A model generated the notes under the pieces. That model searched no databases. It was given only the letters and a program-made list of their open reading frames with translations, and had not been told where the DNA came from. Shown here piece after piece: positions 1 to 5,601 of a stretch of 6,399 nt of DNA (its first letter is position 1; the number at the start of each line of letters is the position of its first letter). This DNA comes from Neobacillus ginsengisoli (lineage in GTDB: Bacteria > Bacillota > Bacilli > Bacillales_B > DSM-18226). The stretch is from positions 1 through 6,399 of the forward strand of contig NZ_JAUSTW010000024.1 in assembly GCF_030813055.1 (NCBI RefSeq), given 5' to 3'. A program made the position numbers and the translations under genes.

Positions 1-8
1 TACAAGTA

Positions 9-57
9 GGGGGCGAACTGTTTAGCTGACGGGATCGAGTCCCACGGGTGCTTACGT
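9..57 (+). repeat. Two degenerate copies of the ACGGGTGC intergenic repeat
   Basis: This gene-free stretch carries two relatives of a short repeat that recurs through the first 3 kb. The first (9-33) reads GGGGGC, five extra bases, then GTTTAGCT and GACGGG, and matches the GGGGGCA-GTTTAGCT copy near 711-728. The second (43-54) reads CACGGGTGCTTA and matches CGAACGGGTGCTT at 131. No open frame of note covers this stretch, so it is probably the gap behind an upstream gene outside the window. The family assignment rests on eye alignment only. Confidence 0.5.
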
Positions 58-96
58 TCTACCCCGGCTACAGTTATAATAAAACCATATAAAAAT

Positions 97-129
97 GGTC
101 AACCAGAAATATCTGGCTGACCTTATAAT
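97..129 (+). promoter_or_regulatory. Inverted repeat followed by a TATAAT box
   Basis: GGTCA-A-CCAGA (97-107) pairs with TCTGG-C-TGACC (112-122) around a four-base loop, with one mismatch. The sequence TATAAT follows immediately at 124-129. There is no U-run after the hairpin, which argues against a simple intrinsic terminator. No good -35 box is visible 16-18 bases before TATAAT, because the hairpin occupies that place. It could be an operator over a promoter for the UPF0158 gene or an old terminator of an upstream gene. A second TATAAT lies at 75-80. Confidence 0.35.
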
Positions 130-130
130 A

Positions 131-150
131 CGAACGGGTGCTTGAGTAAA
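131..150 (+). repeat. ACGGGTGC intergenic repeat copy
   Basis: CGAACGGGTGCTTGAGTAAA is close to the copies at 1799-1817 (AACTGGGTGCATTAGTAAA) and 3024-3040 (TTAACGGGTGCTTTAGT). It lies just before the ribosome binding site AAAGGATGAG of the first UPF0158 gene, the same relative position as the copies in front of the later genes. Confidence 0.55.
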
Positions 151-211
151 ATAACAAAGGATGAGAAAAAATTTGAGAAATCCAGTAAAACTATAAACTA
201 TTATTGATGAA

Positions 212-664
212 TTGGAAATTCAGTTTGATGAATCTCGGACATTTCTTAATGTAGAAATGGGTGAAATCATTTCAGTAACATCCGATGAATTAAGAGCAGC
301 TGAAGATGATGAACCGTTCGATCATTTACCTGAATGGCAGCAGGAAGACAGAAAAGTTGCTATTGATGTATTTGAAAACTTTGAGAATTACATAGAGCTA
401 CCGACAAAATATGATGTTAATGAGTATGAGATTATGGAGGAGTTTTGTCTTAGCATTAGCGTACAAGGGAAGCAAGATGCTTTATTAAAAGCAATAAAGG
501 GAAAAGGTGCTTCTAGAAGATTTAAAGATAAAATCATTGAGTTTGAAATTGAAAATCAATGGTATTCATTTCGAAACGAAAAATTTAAAGAGATTGCAAT
601 AGAATGGTGCCAAGATAATAACCTTATCTATGTATGGGTTATTTTGTTCAATTTACGATACTAA
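212..664 (+). CDS. UPF0158 family protein, copy 1, 5' end damaged
   Basis: This is a cytoplasmic protein of the UPF0158 family, whose function is unknown to me. Family signatures are ENFENYIELPTKYDVN, the YEIMEEFCLSI block, GKGASRRFKDKII and QWYSFRNE...IAIEWC. It is about 70% identical by hand count to the intact paralogue at 1840-2307 over 137 residues. The TTG at 212 aligns with internal Met14 of that paralogue and has no good ribosome binding site. A better one (AAAGGATGAG, 156-165) precedes a TTG at 173 in the same frame, exactly 13 codons upstream and aligning with the paralogue's start, but codon 8 from there is TAA (194-196) where the paralogue has AAA (Lys8). The original start therefore appears lost to a nonsense mutation, and the gene either reinitiates at 212 or is a young pseudogene. 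The last dozen residues (YVWVILFNLRY) also differ from the paralogue and are unusually hydrophobic for the family, perhaps a run-on into non-coding sequence. Confidence 0.8.
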   Translation: MEIQFDESRTFLNVEMGEIISVTSDELRAAEDDEPFDHLPEWQQEDRKVAIDVFENFENYIELPTKYDVNEYEIMEEFCLSISVQGKQDALLKAIKGKGASRRFKDKIIEFEIENQWYSFRNEKFKEIAIEWCQDNNLIYVWVILFNLRY

Positions 665-674
665 TGAAAGATCA

Positions 675-702
675 GGGTTGTTATTAAGGCAACCCTTTTT
701 TT
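675..702 (+). terminator. Rho-independent terminator after UPF0158 copy 1
   Basis: GGGTTG (675-680) pairs perfectly with CAACCC (690-695) around a nine-base loop and is followed by seven T residues (696-702). It lies 11 bases after the stop of the first UPF0158 gene, so that gene is transcribed separately from the DUF2716 gene. Confidence 0.85.
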
Positions 703-705
703 ATT

Positions 706-735
706 CAGCTAACGGGGGCAGTTTAGCTCAATAAG
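706..735 (+). repeat. ACGGGGGC intergenic repeat copy with internal hairpin
   Basis: This copy contains AGCTAA (707-712) and TTAGCT (723-728), a perfect six-base inverted repeat around a GC-rich loop CGGGGGCAGT. The arrangement explains the family consensus, roughly GCTAA-CGGGTGC-TTTAGT, as a small stem with a G-rich loop. The right end runs into CTCAATAAG, which starts the next inverted repeat. Confidence 0.6.
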
Positions 736-760
736 AAATGGTATAATTACCCTTATTGAG
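727..760 (+). promoter_or_regulatory. Nested inverted repeat enclosing TATAAT
   Basis: CTCAATAAG (727-735) is perfectly complementary to CTTATTGAG (752-760). Inside it GGTA (740-743) pairs with TACC (748-751) around TAAT. A TATAAT hexamer (742-747) sits at the apex, about 20 bases before the DUF2716 start, but no convincing -35 box lies 16-18 bases upstream. The structure could be a promoter covered by an operator or part of a hairpin repeat element. The CTTATTG arm recurs at 1293-1299 and 1788-1794 next to other copies of the intergenic repeat. Confidence 0.4.
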
Positions 761-763
761 GTT

Positions 764-1285
764 GTGTTTGGGGGGATTTATATTAATAATTGGATTGAAC
801 TTACACCATCTGAAGAGGAAAAAGTATGGAAGAGAGTATATACAGAATTTCAATTTAAACCAAGTATTTCTGAGTTTCCGTCGTTTTTTGTGCCAAACCC
901 ATTCATCATATACAACATTTCTACATACTTAAATGGGTCCCTTAATAACGAGGAATGGGATTTCCATTATGCAGACCTCGAAGAAAAGGCATTGTCAGCC
1001 TTTCAAAATGTAACTTCAAATGATGAATATTTTTATGCTTTAGATTGGCATCATCCTTGTTATTGGGTTAATCCCTTTTTAGAATTTCCAAGAGACGAAT
1101 TTAATGAGTGGATAATCCCTTTTTTCCCGAATGGGGATTATTATTTCTTTATTCAAAAGGATTTCAATTGGGGATTTTTAGGTCATCCCTGGGAAAAGAC
1201 AATAACTATATTCGGTAAAGAATTAATAAAAGCTTTTCAAAAGGACAGACCCCGAATGTTTAATACTATTTTAAGGACTGGGTGA
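764..1285 (+). CDS. DUF2716 family protein, uncertain start codon
   Basis: The protein is cytoplasmic, rich in aromatic residues, and matches my memory of DUF2716, a family of unknown function common in Bacillus. Visible landmarks are NNWIELTPSEEEKVW near the start, ALDWHHPCYW (residues 92-101), FPNGDYYFF (121-129) and WGFLGHPW (136-143). It covers the usual family length, and no signal peptide or membrane segment is seen. The start is odd. The only standard start codon upstream is GTG at 764, but the strong ribosome binding site GGGGGGAT (770-777) lies inside the coding frame after it. From that site the expected start is codon 782, now ATT, followed by AAT AAT TGG; relatives begin with Met just before the NW motif. 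Either ATT is used as a rare start, or the start has mutated and expression is low, or GTG works with the weak TTGAGG at 756-761. The array context suggests an immunity protein, which is inference. Confidence 0.8.
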   Translation: MFGGIYINNWIELTPSEEEKVWKRVYTEFQFKPSISEFPSFFVPNPFIIYNISTYLNGSLNNEEWDFHYADLEEKALSAFQNVTSNDEYFYALDWHHPCYWVNPFLEFPRDEFNEWIIPFFPNGDYYFFIQKDFNWGFLGHPWEKTITIFGKELIKAFQKDRPRMFNTILRTG

Positions 1286-1287
1286 AT

Positions 1288-1320
1288 TTATCCTTATTGT
1301 GCTAACGGGAACGTTTATTA
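1288..1320 (+). repeat. ACGGG intergenic repeat copy with CCTTATTGTG arm
   Basis: TTATCCTTATTGTG followed by CTAACGGGAACGTTTATTA aligns closely with the copy at 1782-1814 (TTATTCCTTATTGTG, then ATAACTGGGTGCATTAGTA). It starts two bases after the stop of the DUF2716 gene and ends just before the ribosome binding site of the WapI-like gene, filling the whole gap between the two genes. Confidence 0.6.
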
Positions 1321-1336
1321 AACAGGGGTGATTGAA

Positions 1337-1780
1337 GTGAATGAGTTTGAAATTGCTGGTAAAGAGGGATTCATACGAATTCAATTAAATAATGTGTATG
1401 GTTTTCCTAATGAGACAAGTTATTATGGAGGTTATGATGTTAAAGGAAAAATCGAAATTAAGAGTGGAAATTATTACGTTAAAGATGCTGAATTATGGTT
1501 TTCCACTGGTCAGTTATACCAGTTCTTCATTCAGTTGCAAAAATGTTATACCGATTTAAAAGGTTGTGTTACCTTCTCGGAATCAGAGAATCATCTTAAA
1601 CTTGACCTTAATTTTAATCAGTATGGTCAAATAAACATTCGAGGATATTTTCAAGAAATAGTAGACGAAGAAAATATATTGCACTTTGAGTTTGAAAGTG
1701 AACAAAGTTATTTAATCTCAACATTACGCCAGTTGAATAATTTGGTTGACAAGTACGGCGACTTAAAAGGAAAAAAATAA
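1337..1780 (+). CDS. WapI-family immunity protein
   Basis: This 147-residue soluble protein resembles WapI, which protects Bacillus subtilis from the tRNase toxin at the C-terminus of the cell-wall protein WapA. The matching pattern is the Met-Asn-Glu-Phe start, a GGYD motif, the STGQLYQFFIQLQKCY block, a GQINIRGYFQE strand and a C-terminal EFESEQSYLISTL segment. It should bind and block a cognate toxin in the cytoplasm. The chosen start is GTG 1337, because AGGGGTGAT (1324-1332) is a ribosome binding site at the right spacing; the GTG at 1328 lies inside that site. The gene sits between DUF2716 and UPF0158 genes with repeat copies in both gaps. No toxin gene is in the window, so this may be an orphan immunity gene or may follow a toxin located upstream. 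The family call is from memory of the pattern, not a database search. Confidence 0.75.
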   Translation: MNEFEIAGKEGFIRIQLNNVYGFPNETSYYGGYDVKGKIEIKSGNYYVKDAELWFSTGQLYQFFIQLQKCYTDLKGCVTFSESENHLKLDLNFNQYGQINIRGYFQEIVDEENILHFEFESEQSYLISTLRQLNNLVDKYGDLKGKK

Positions 1781-1781
1781 G

Positions 1782-1817
1782 TTATTCCTTATTGTGATAA
1801 CTGGGTGCATTAGTAAA
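1782..1817 (+). repeat. ACTGGGTGC intergenic repeat copy
   Basis: This second well-preserved long copy (TTATTCCTTATTGTG, then ATAACTGGGTGCATTAG) starts one base after the WapI-like stop codon and ends about ten bases before the AAAGGTGAT ribosome binding site of the next gene. It shares the CCTTATTGTG arm and core with the copy at 1288-1320. Confidence 0.6.
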
Positions 1818-1839
1818 AAATTTCAAAAGGTGATCTAAA

Positions 1840-2307
1840 ATGAGTATACAAATAAAACTGAAAGATTTAATCGAGGAAATGGAAATACAGTTTGAAGAAT
1901 CACATTCATTTCTAAATATTAAGACGGGTGAAATAGTGTTAGTTTCATCGGATGACTTTAGAGCTGTTGAGGACGAAAAACCATTTGATTATTTAACAGA
2001 ATGGGATCAAGAAAATAGAATGATTGCAATTGATGTGGTTGAAAACTTTGAAAATTATATAGAGTTACCTACTAAATATGATGTGAATAAATATGAAATA
2101 ATGGAAAACTTTTGCCTAACAATAAGTGATCAACGAAAGCAGGAATCCTTATTAAGGGCAATTAAGGGCAAGGGTGCCTTTAGAAGATTTAAGGACAAAA
2201 TAATAGATTGTGAAATGGAAGACCAATGGTATTCATACCGTGACGAGTGTTTTAAACAAATTGCGATTGAATGGTGTCGGGAAAATAAAATAAACTTTAT
2301 TGACTAG
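1840..2307 (+). CDS. UPF0158 family protein, copy 2 (intact)
   Basis: This complete 155-residue member of UPF0158 (function unknown to me) has a convincing AAAGGTGAT ribosome binding site (1826-1834) five bases before ATG. It begins MSIQIKLKDLIEEME, and the first copy in this window lacks this segment because of a stop codon. Conserved blocks are ENFENYIELPTKYDVN (about residues 63-78), YEIMENFCLTI, AIKGKGAFRRFKDKII and QWYSYRDE...IAIEWC. It is strongly acidic with no signal peptide. Its paralogue lies 1.6 kb upstream, with the DUF2716 and WapI-like genes between them; about 70% identity indicates an old duplication or independent acquisition rather than a recent tandem copy. Its place in the array hints at an immunity or toxin-related role, but nothing in the sequence proves it. 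Confidence 0.88.
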   Translation: MSIQIKLKDLIEEMEIQFEESHSFLNIKTGEIVLVSSDDFRAVEDEKPFDYLTEWDQENRMIAIDVVENFENYIELPTKYDVNKYEIMENFCLTISDQRKQESLLRAIKGKGAFRRFKDKIIDCEMEDQWYSYRDECFKQIAIEWCRENKINFID

Positions 2308-2391
2308 AAATAACATGGGGTGATTACTAAAACAAAAAGCAATCATAGTACAAATAATGAATTTCATTGGTATTGGCGAGGAGTGGAAAGT

Positions 2392-2961
2392 ATGAAGAAA
2401 AAGGCATGTATAGTTAGTATGTGTTTACTGTTGTTTTTTCTAACATCTTGCATGAAAACTAGTAATCAATCAGCAAAAAATGTTTCGTCTTCCAACTCAA
2501 CTACATCAAGCAATCTAAAGAAGAATACAGAGTTAAAGGGACAGGATGTATCAGATATTACAAAATTGATTACACCTGATGAACTTGTGTATTTGCATGA
2601 TGGAGTTAAGAAGACTTATACGAAAGAGGATCAAAAATTTCAAACAATTATACAATTAAATAACAAGAGGCAAACAAAAAAATTAGGTGCATTAAAAACT
2701 GAGCTTATTTACTCTAATGGTTTTCCAAGCCATGGTGATTATTTAATTTATAAATATACAAACACCAATTATGCCCCAATCTATTTCGAGTTAGTTCCAT
2801 CGCCTGATGAAAGGTTTGAAAACTCGGTTGTGAATTATTATGGATCAAATACCTTACCATCATATGTAAAAAAAGACGATCCAACAAAATTTAGAACCTA
2901 TGGACATCTTGCACCTGCTGATGAACTGCTTGCACATTTAAATGCTAAATTGAAGAATTGA
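2392..2961 (+). CDS. Lipoprotein of unknown family
   Basis: The protein has 189 residues. The N-terminus is a textbook lipoprotein signal: MKKK, a hydrophobic core (ACIVSMCLLLFF), then lipobox L17-T18-S19-Cys20. The mature protein should be lipid-anchored outside the membrane. A Ser/Thr/Asn-rich linker (about residues 21-45) is followed by a globular part containing DITKLITPDELVYLHDGV, a basic middle, an aromatic YLIYKYTNTNYAPIYFELVP strand and the C-terminal HLAPADELLAHLNAKLKN helix. I do not recognise the family. ATG 2392 is preferred over the in-frame GTG 2320 because GAGGAG (2378-2383) lies eight bases before it and the signal peptide starts exactly there. It is 84 bases downstream of UPF0158 copy 2 with no terminator between, so they may be cotranscribed. 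As the only surface protein in a row of cytoplasmic ones, it could be an outside-acting immunity protein, which is inference. Confidence 0.85.
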   Translation: MKKKACIVSMCLLLFFLTSCMKTSNQSAKNVSSSNSTTSSNLKKNTELKGQDVSDITKLITPDELVYLHDGVKKTYTKEDQKFQTIIQLNNKRQTKKLGALKTELIYSNGFPSHGDYLIYKYTNTNYAPIYFELVPSPDERFENSVVNYYGSNTLPSYVKKDDPTKFRTYGHLAPADELLAHLNAKLKN

Positions 2962-3021
2962 ATCAAATGGCTGTAGTGGCTATTGACGTGACAAATAAAG
3001 ATTGTGAAAAAGTGTACTTAA

Positions 3022-3046
3022 ATTAACGGGTGCTTTAGTCTAATAA
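3022..3046 (+). repeat. ACGGGTGC intergenic repeat copy behind the lipoprotein gene
   Basis: ATTAACGGGTGCTTTAGTC, continuing TAATAAT, is the cleanest match to the family core. It lies 61 bases after the lipoprotein stop and is the last copy seen in the window; no copy was found in the DUF3231 or insertion-sequence part. Confidence 0.6.
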
Positions 3047-3050
3047 TAGT

Positions 3051-3079
3051 TAAAAGAACACATTTTATAAACGTGTTCT
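3051..3079 (-). terminator. Hairpin between convergent genes
   Basis: AGAACAC (3055-3061) pairs perfectly with GTGTTCT (3073-3079) around an 11-base AT-rich loop. On the minus strand the stem is followed by TTTTAACTATT, which gives a modest T-tract, so it fits best as the terminator of the DUF3231 gene. On the plus strand the following bases are CTTCCCTC, so it is a weak terminator for the lipoprotein side, although it may work in both directions. Confidence 0.55.
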
Positions 3080-3141
3080 CTTCCCTCAGTATGAAAGCTA
3101 TACCTTTTTTAAATTAATTATTAACATAAATTTCTGAAATA

Positions 3142-4161
3142 TTATTTATTGCTCCTTTCCTTTTCAAGCGAATCCCGATCACTCGCTGTTGGAGGCTGCT
3201 CTAACCATCCATTTTTTATCATCAGGTTTGCTCCGTCTTCTGCAAATTGTAGAAGTTCTAGAATTAGTCGAATGTAATGAGCACCTATATCTCTCCTTGA
3301 AATGACACTCATAGCAGTACCATAAAATGAAATGGATAATTGTGTAGATAATTGGATTTGGTACATTATATATTTGTCTGAAAAAGTCATAGAAGTAGAG
3401 TTTGTAATCATCGATTGCCAAGAAATGGGTGAATTTAATTTCTCTTCATGAAATACCGATTCAAATATTTTTATTTGTTTATTGGCAATGTCAAGACCTC
3501 TAGTGAGATGTTGACGAACTTCTTTTGATTGGGCTACTTGAACGAATCCCACTTTTAAAGCAGCATGTAAATGCATTTTAAGCATGTTGAAAGTAATATC
3601 TCCAATTTCTAAAACATTCAGCGGTCGGCGTTCTCCCAACCATCCAGTTAAAAAATTTTGGTGTTTTACAAAATCGATAGAATCGGGTGGTGATATAATG
3701 GGAGGTCGGGTGTAAATTCCTTTCGTAAGCATTACATCAATGGTTTGATCAAAAAGCATCATCGTTTCGGTCATGCAGGTTATGTAATACTTCCGTAAGT
3801 CAGCTCGAATCGACGTACTAACTGACAAAGAGTATCCAGTCAACCCTTGCAAAGTCATGATATAAATATAATTTAGGTAGAAAGGGTCTTGAAAAAGACG
3901 AGGTGCGTTAATGTTTACGTCGTCTTTTTCTGTAAAACCATGTGGAATAGGGTAATTTTCTTTTAACATGAAATCTGTAATTTCTTGAACATGCTTTTGG
4001 GATAGTCCCAAGGCAGTTTGGTACAGTGATTTGACATCGTGATCTTCGATATGCTCCAGTGCATAACAAAAAAAACAAATGGACATTGTATCAAATATGT
4101 ATTGAGTCCAAAGACTTGCAATTTCTGGAGCAGTTAATCGAATTGGGTTATTTATATCCAA
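3142..4161 (-). CDS. DUF3231 family protein
   Basis: This 339-residue protein matches DUF3231, which I associate with spore-forming Bacillaceae and whose role is unknown. It consists of two related all-helical halves (about residues 8-154 and 184-324). Each begins with a helix following LTAPEI or LNVLEI, has a middle segment around PISW or the equivalent, then IYIMTLQGLTGYSLS or IMYQIQLSTQLSISF, and closes with the parallel motifs GIYTRPP (148-154) and GWLEQPP (318-324). No signal peptide or clear transmembrane segment is present. The start is TTG at 4161, well supported by GGAGG (plus-strand 4169-4173) seven bases upstream. A short polar tail (SDRDSLEKERSNK) ends the protein. It is monocistronic, converges on the immunity array, and is followed by the hairpin near 3055-3079. 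It appears intact. Confidence 0.88.
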   Translation of the reverse strand: MDINNPIRLTAPEIASLWTQYIFDTMSICFFCYALEHIEDHDVKSLYQTALGLSQKHVQEITDFMLKENYPIPHGFTEKDDVNINAPRLFQDPFYLNYIYIMTLQGLTGYSLSVSTSIRADLRKYYITCMTETMMLFDQTIDVMLTKGIYTRPPIISPPDSIDFVKHQNFLTGWLGERRPLNVLEIGDITFNMLKMHLHAALKVGFVQVAQSKEVRQHLTRGLDIANKQIKIFESVFHEEKLNSPISWQSMITNSTSMTFSDKYIMYQIQLSTQLSISFYGTAMSVISRRDIGAHYIRLILELLQFAEDGANLMIKNGWLEQPPTASDRDSLEKERSNK

Positions 4162-4183
4162 AATTCAACCTCCAATATACGAA

Positions 4184-4324
4184 ATTGTTAAGTGTTTTTA
4201 TTATTTCTCAGAGAATAAAAAACATGTAAAAAAATTAGAAGCTTGGTTATTAAACTATCCTGAAAATAAAACGATTATGTGGGAATTTGGGCAATACGAA
4301 ACTAGACCCATTAAAATCCGTTAA
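4184..4324 (+). pseudogene. C-terminal remnant of an unidentified protein
   Basis: A plus-strand frame ending at TAA (4322-4324) reads YYFSENKKHVKKLEAWLL, then NYPENKTIMWEFGQYETRP and IKIR. Its amino-acid composition and lack of biased codons look like a real protein end, with amphipathic helix character in the first half. There is no start codon with a ribosome binding site; the frame simply runs back into the antisense of the DUF3231 start. The most likely reading is the 3' tail of a gene whose front was lost by rearrangement, with the IS110 element inserted directly behind its stop. I do not recognise the family. Confidence 0.4.
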
Positions 4325-4368
4325 AAAAAAGGATCTGGGCTCTTAATTAACAATATATGTTGATTTCA

Positions 4369-5567
4369 TTAGGCTATAGCTTCAACCGTTACTTTACAAC
4401 CAAGTACCTCTATTCGTTTAATAGATTGTTTGATCACTATTTCTTTTTTTCGTCGATCAAAGTAATCTGCGCCTAACTCCACATAAAGTTGCCTTTTGTT
4501 TAACAAATGATAAACAATCGTTAAAATGGTATGTCCAACCGCTACTGCTGCACGTTTTTTTCCAATTCTCGCTGCCAAGCGTTGATATTGGGAAGAAAGA
4601 TAAGTGTTTTTAGTTTTTGCTGCTGAATGTGCTGCTTCAACAAGTGCCGCTCGCAACTTTTTATTACCTTTTCTCGTTTTCCCGGACTTTTTTTTTCCAG
4701 CACTTTCGTTATTACCTGGAACCATCCCTGCCCACGAACAAAGATGGGGGGCTGTAGGAAATTGAGAAGCAATGTCTTTTCCTAGTCCTATTTCAGCCAA
4801 AAGCTGTTCCGCATGGCTTCTACCTATACCTGGAATAGAATCTAGTAATTCAATATCTTCCTCATAGGGTTGCATACGTTGCTGGACTTCTTCACTTAAC
4901 ATTATAATTTGTTGATCCAAAAAGTCGATATGTGAAAGCTGAGTTTTTAACATCATCTTTTGATGGAGTCCGACCGATCCGAATAAGGCACGTTCCAAAT
5001 CATCCTTTTTCTTTTTCATGCTTCTTTTTGCCATTCCAGCTAATACTTGAGGATCATCGATCTTCCGGACACACCCATAATGTCTGTTGCAACGGAGGAA
5101 AGTTTAATATTAGCACCTTCCAACACTTTCTGCATTCTACTAATTTCTCTTGCTCTTTCTTCAATAAGACTTCGGCGATATCGAACTAGTTCCCGTAATT
5201 CTCTTTGATCTCGATTCGGAATGTAGCTGTGTTGAAGAAGACCGTGACGAAGCAATTTTGCGATCCATTCAGCATCTTTAACATCGGTTTTCCTTCCTGG
5301 GACAGCCTTGATGTGAGCGGCGTTGACGACCATTGGTTGAATGTCTTCTAATTCAAGAAGGTTGTATATTGGTTTCCAATAAACACCGGTACTTTCCATA
5401 GCAACGTAAGAACAGCATTTGCTTTTTATCCAATCTATTAATTTAATCAGATCGTTTGTCATCGTACCAAATGTTTGAATCTCCTTTCCTTTTGGAGTAA
5501 TGGCACAAGCCATAATGCTTTTTTTGTGAATATCTAATCCACAACATCGTTCATTAACAACATCCAT
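4369..5567 (-). pseudogene. IS110-family transposase, frameshifted
   Basis: This is the DEDD recombinase of an IS110 element, read in two pieces. The first (5567 to 5040) has the RuvC-like domain: Asp12 in GLDIHKK, Glu58 in AMESTGVYW, and Asp95 and Asp98 in GRKTDVKDAEW, so all four acidic residues are present. It stops with TAG at 5042-5040. The second piece, open from about 5061 to 4369, has the helix-hairpin-helix DSIPGIGRSHAEQLLAEIG and the Transposase_20 domain with the catalytic serine in NNESAGKKKSGKTRKGN. The first piece breaks after GVSGR and the second resumes at IDDPQVLAGM, so about nine residues normally between them are missing. The sequence ATCGATGAT at the join (minus strand 5061-5053) fits a deletion of about 28 nt between two copies of that motif. 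ATG 5034 is only an internal methionine. The start ATG 5567 follows a GGAAGGAAG ribosome binding site. The enzyme should be non-functional unless frameshifting rescues it. Confidence 0.9.
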
Positions 5568-5601
5568 TATTATCTTCCTTCCTACAGGCTGAAATAAATT
5601 A

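Noticed and set aside
2967..3026. Mini-ORF beginning MAVVAIDVTNKDCEK directly behind the lipoprotein gene
   Set aside because: It has only 19 codons and no ribosome binding site. It could be the tail of a lost gene, since it ends in the repeat copy, but there is too little sequence to support a call.
9..3046. CRISPR array
   Set aside because: The repeats are imperfect, differently spaced by whole genes, and have no uniform spacers.
3179..3421. Minus-strand open frame of 80 codons inside the DUF3231 gene
   Set aside because: It lies in another frame of a well-supported gene and has no family features; it is a shadow frame.
4542..4772. Minus-strand frame of 76 codons inside the IS110 transposase
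   Set aside because: It overlaps the conserved Transposase_20 serine motif region in another frame; it is a shadow.
4932..5189. Plus-strand frame of 85 codons across the transposase frameshift
   Set aside because: It is antisense to conserved transposase sequence, with Ser/Phe/His-rich composition typical of an antisense frame.
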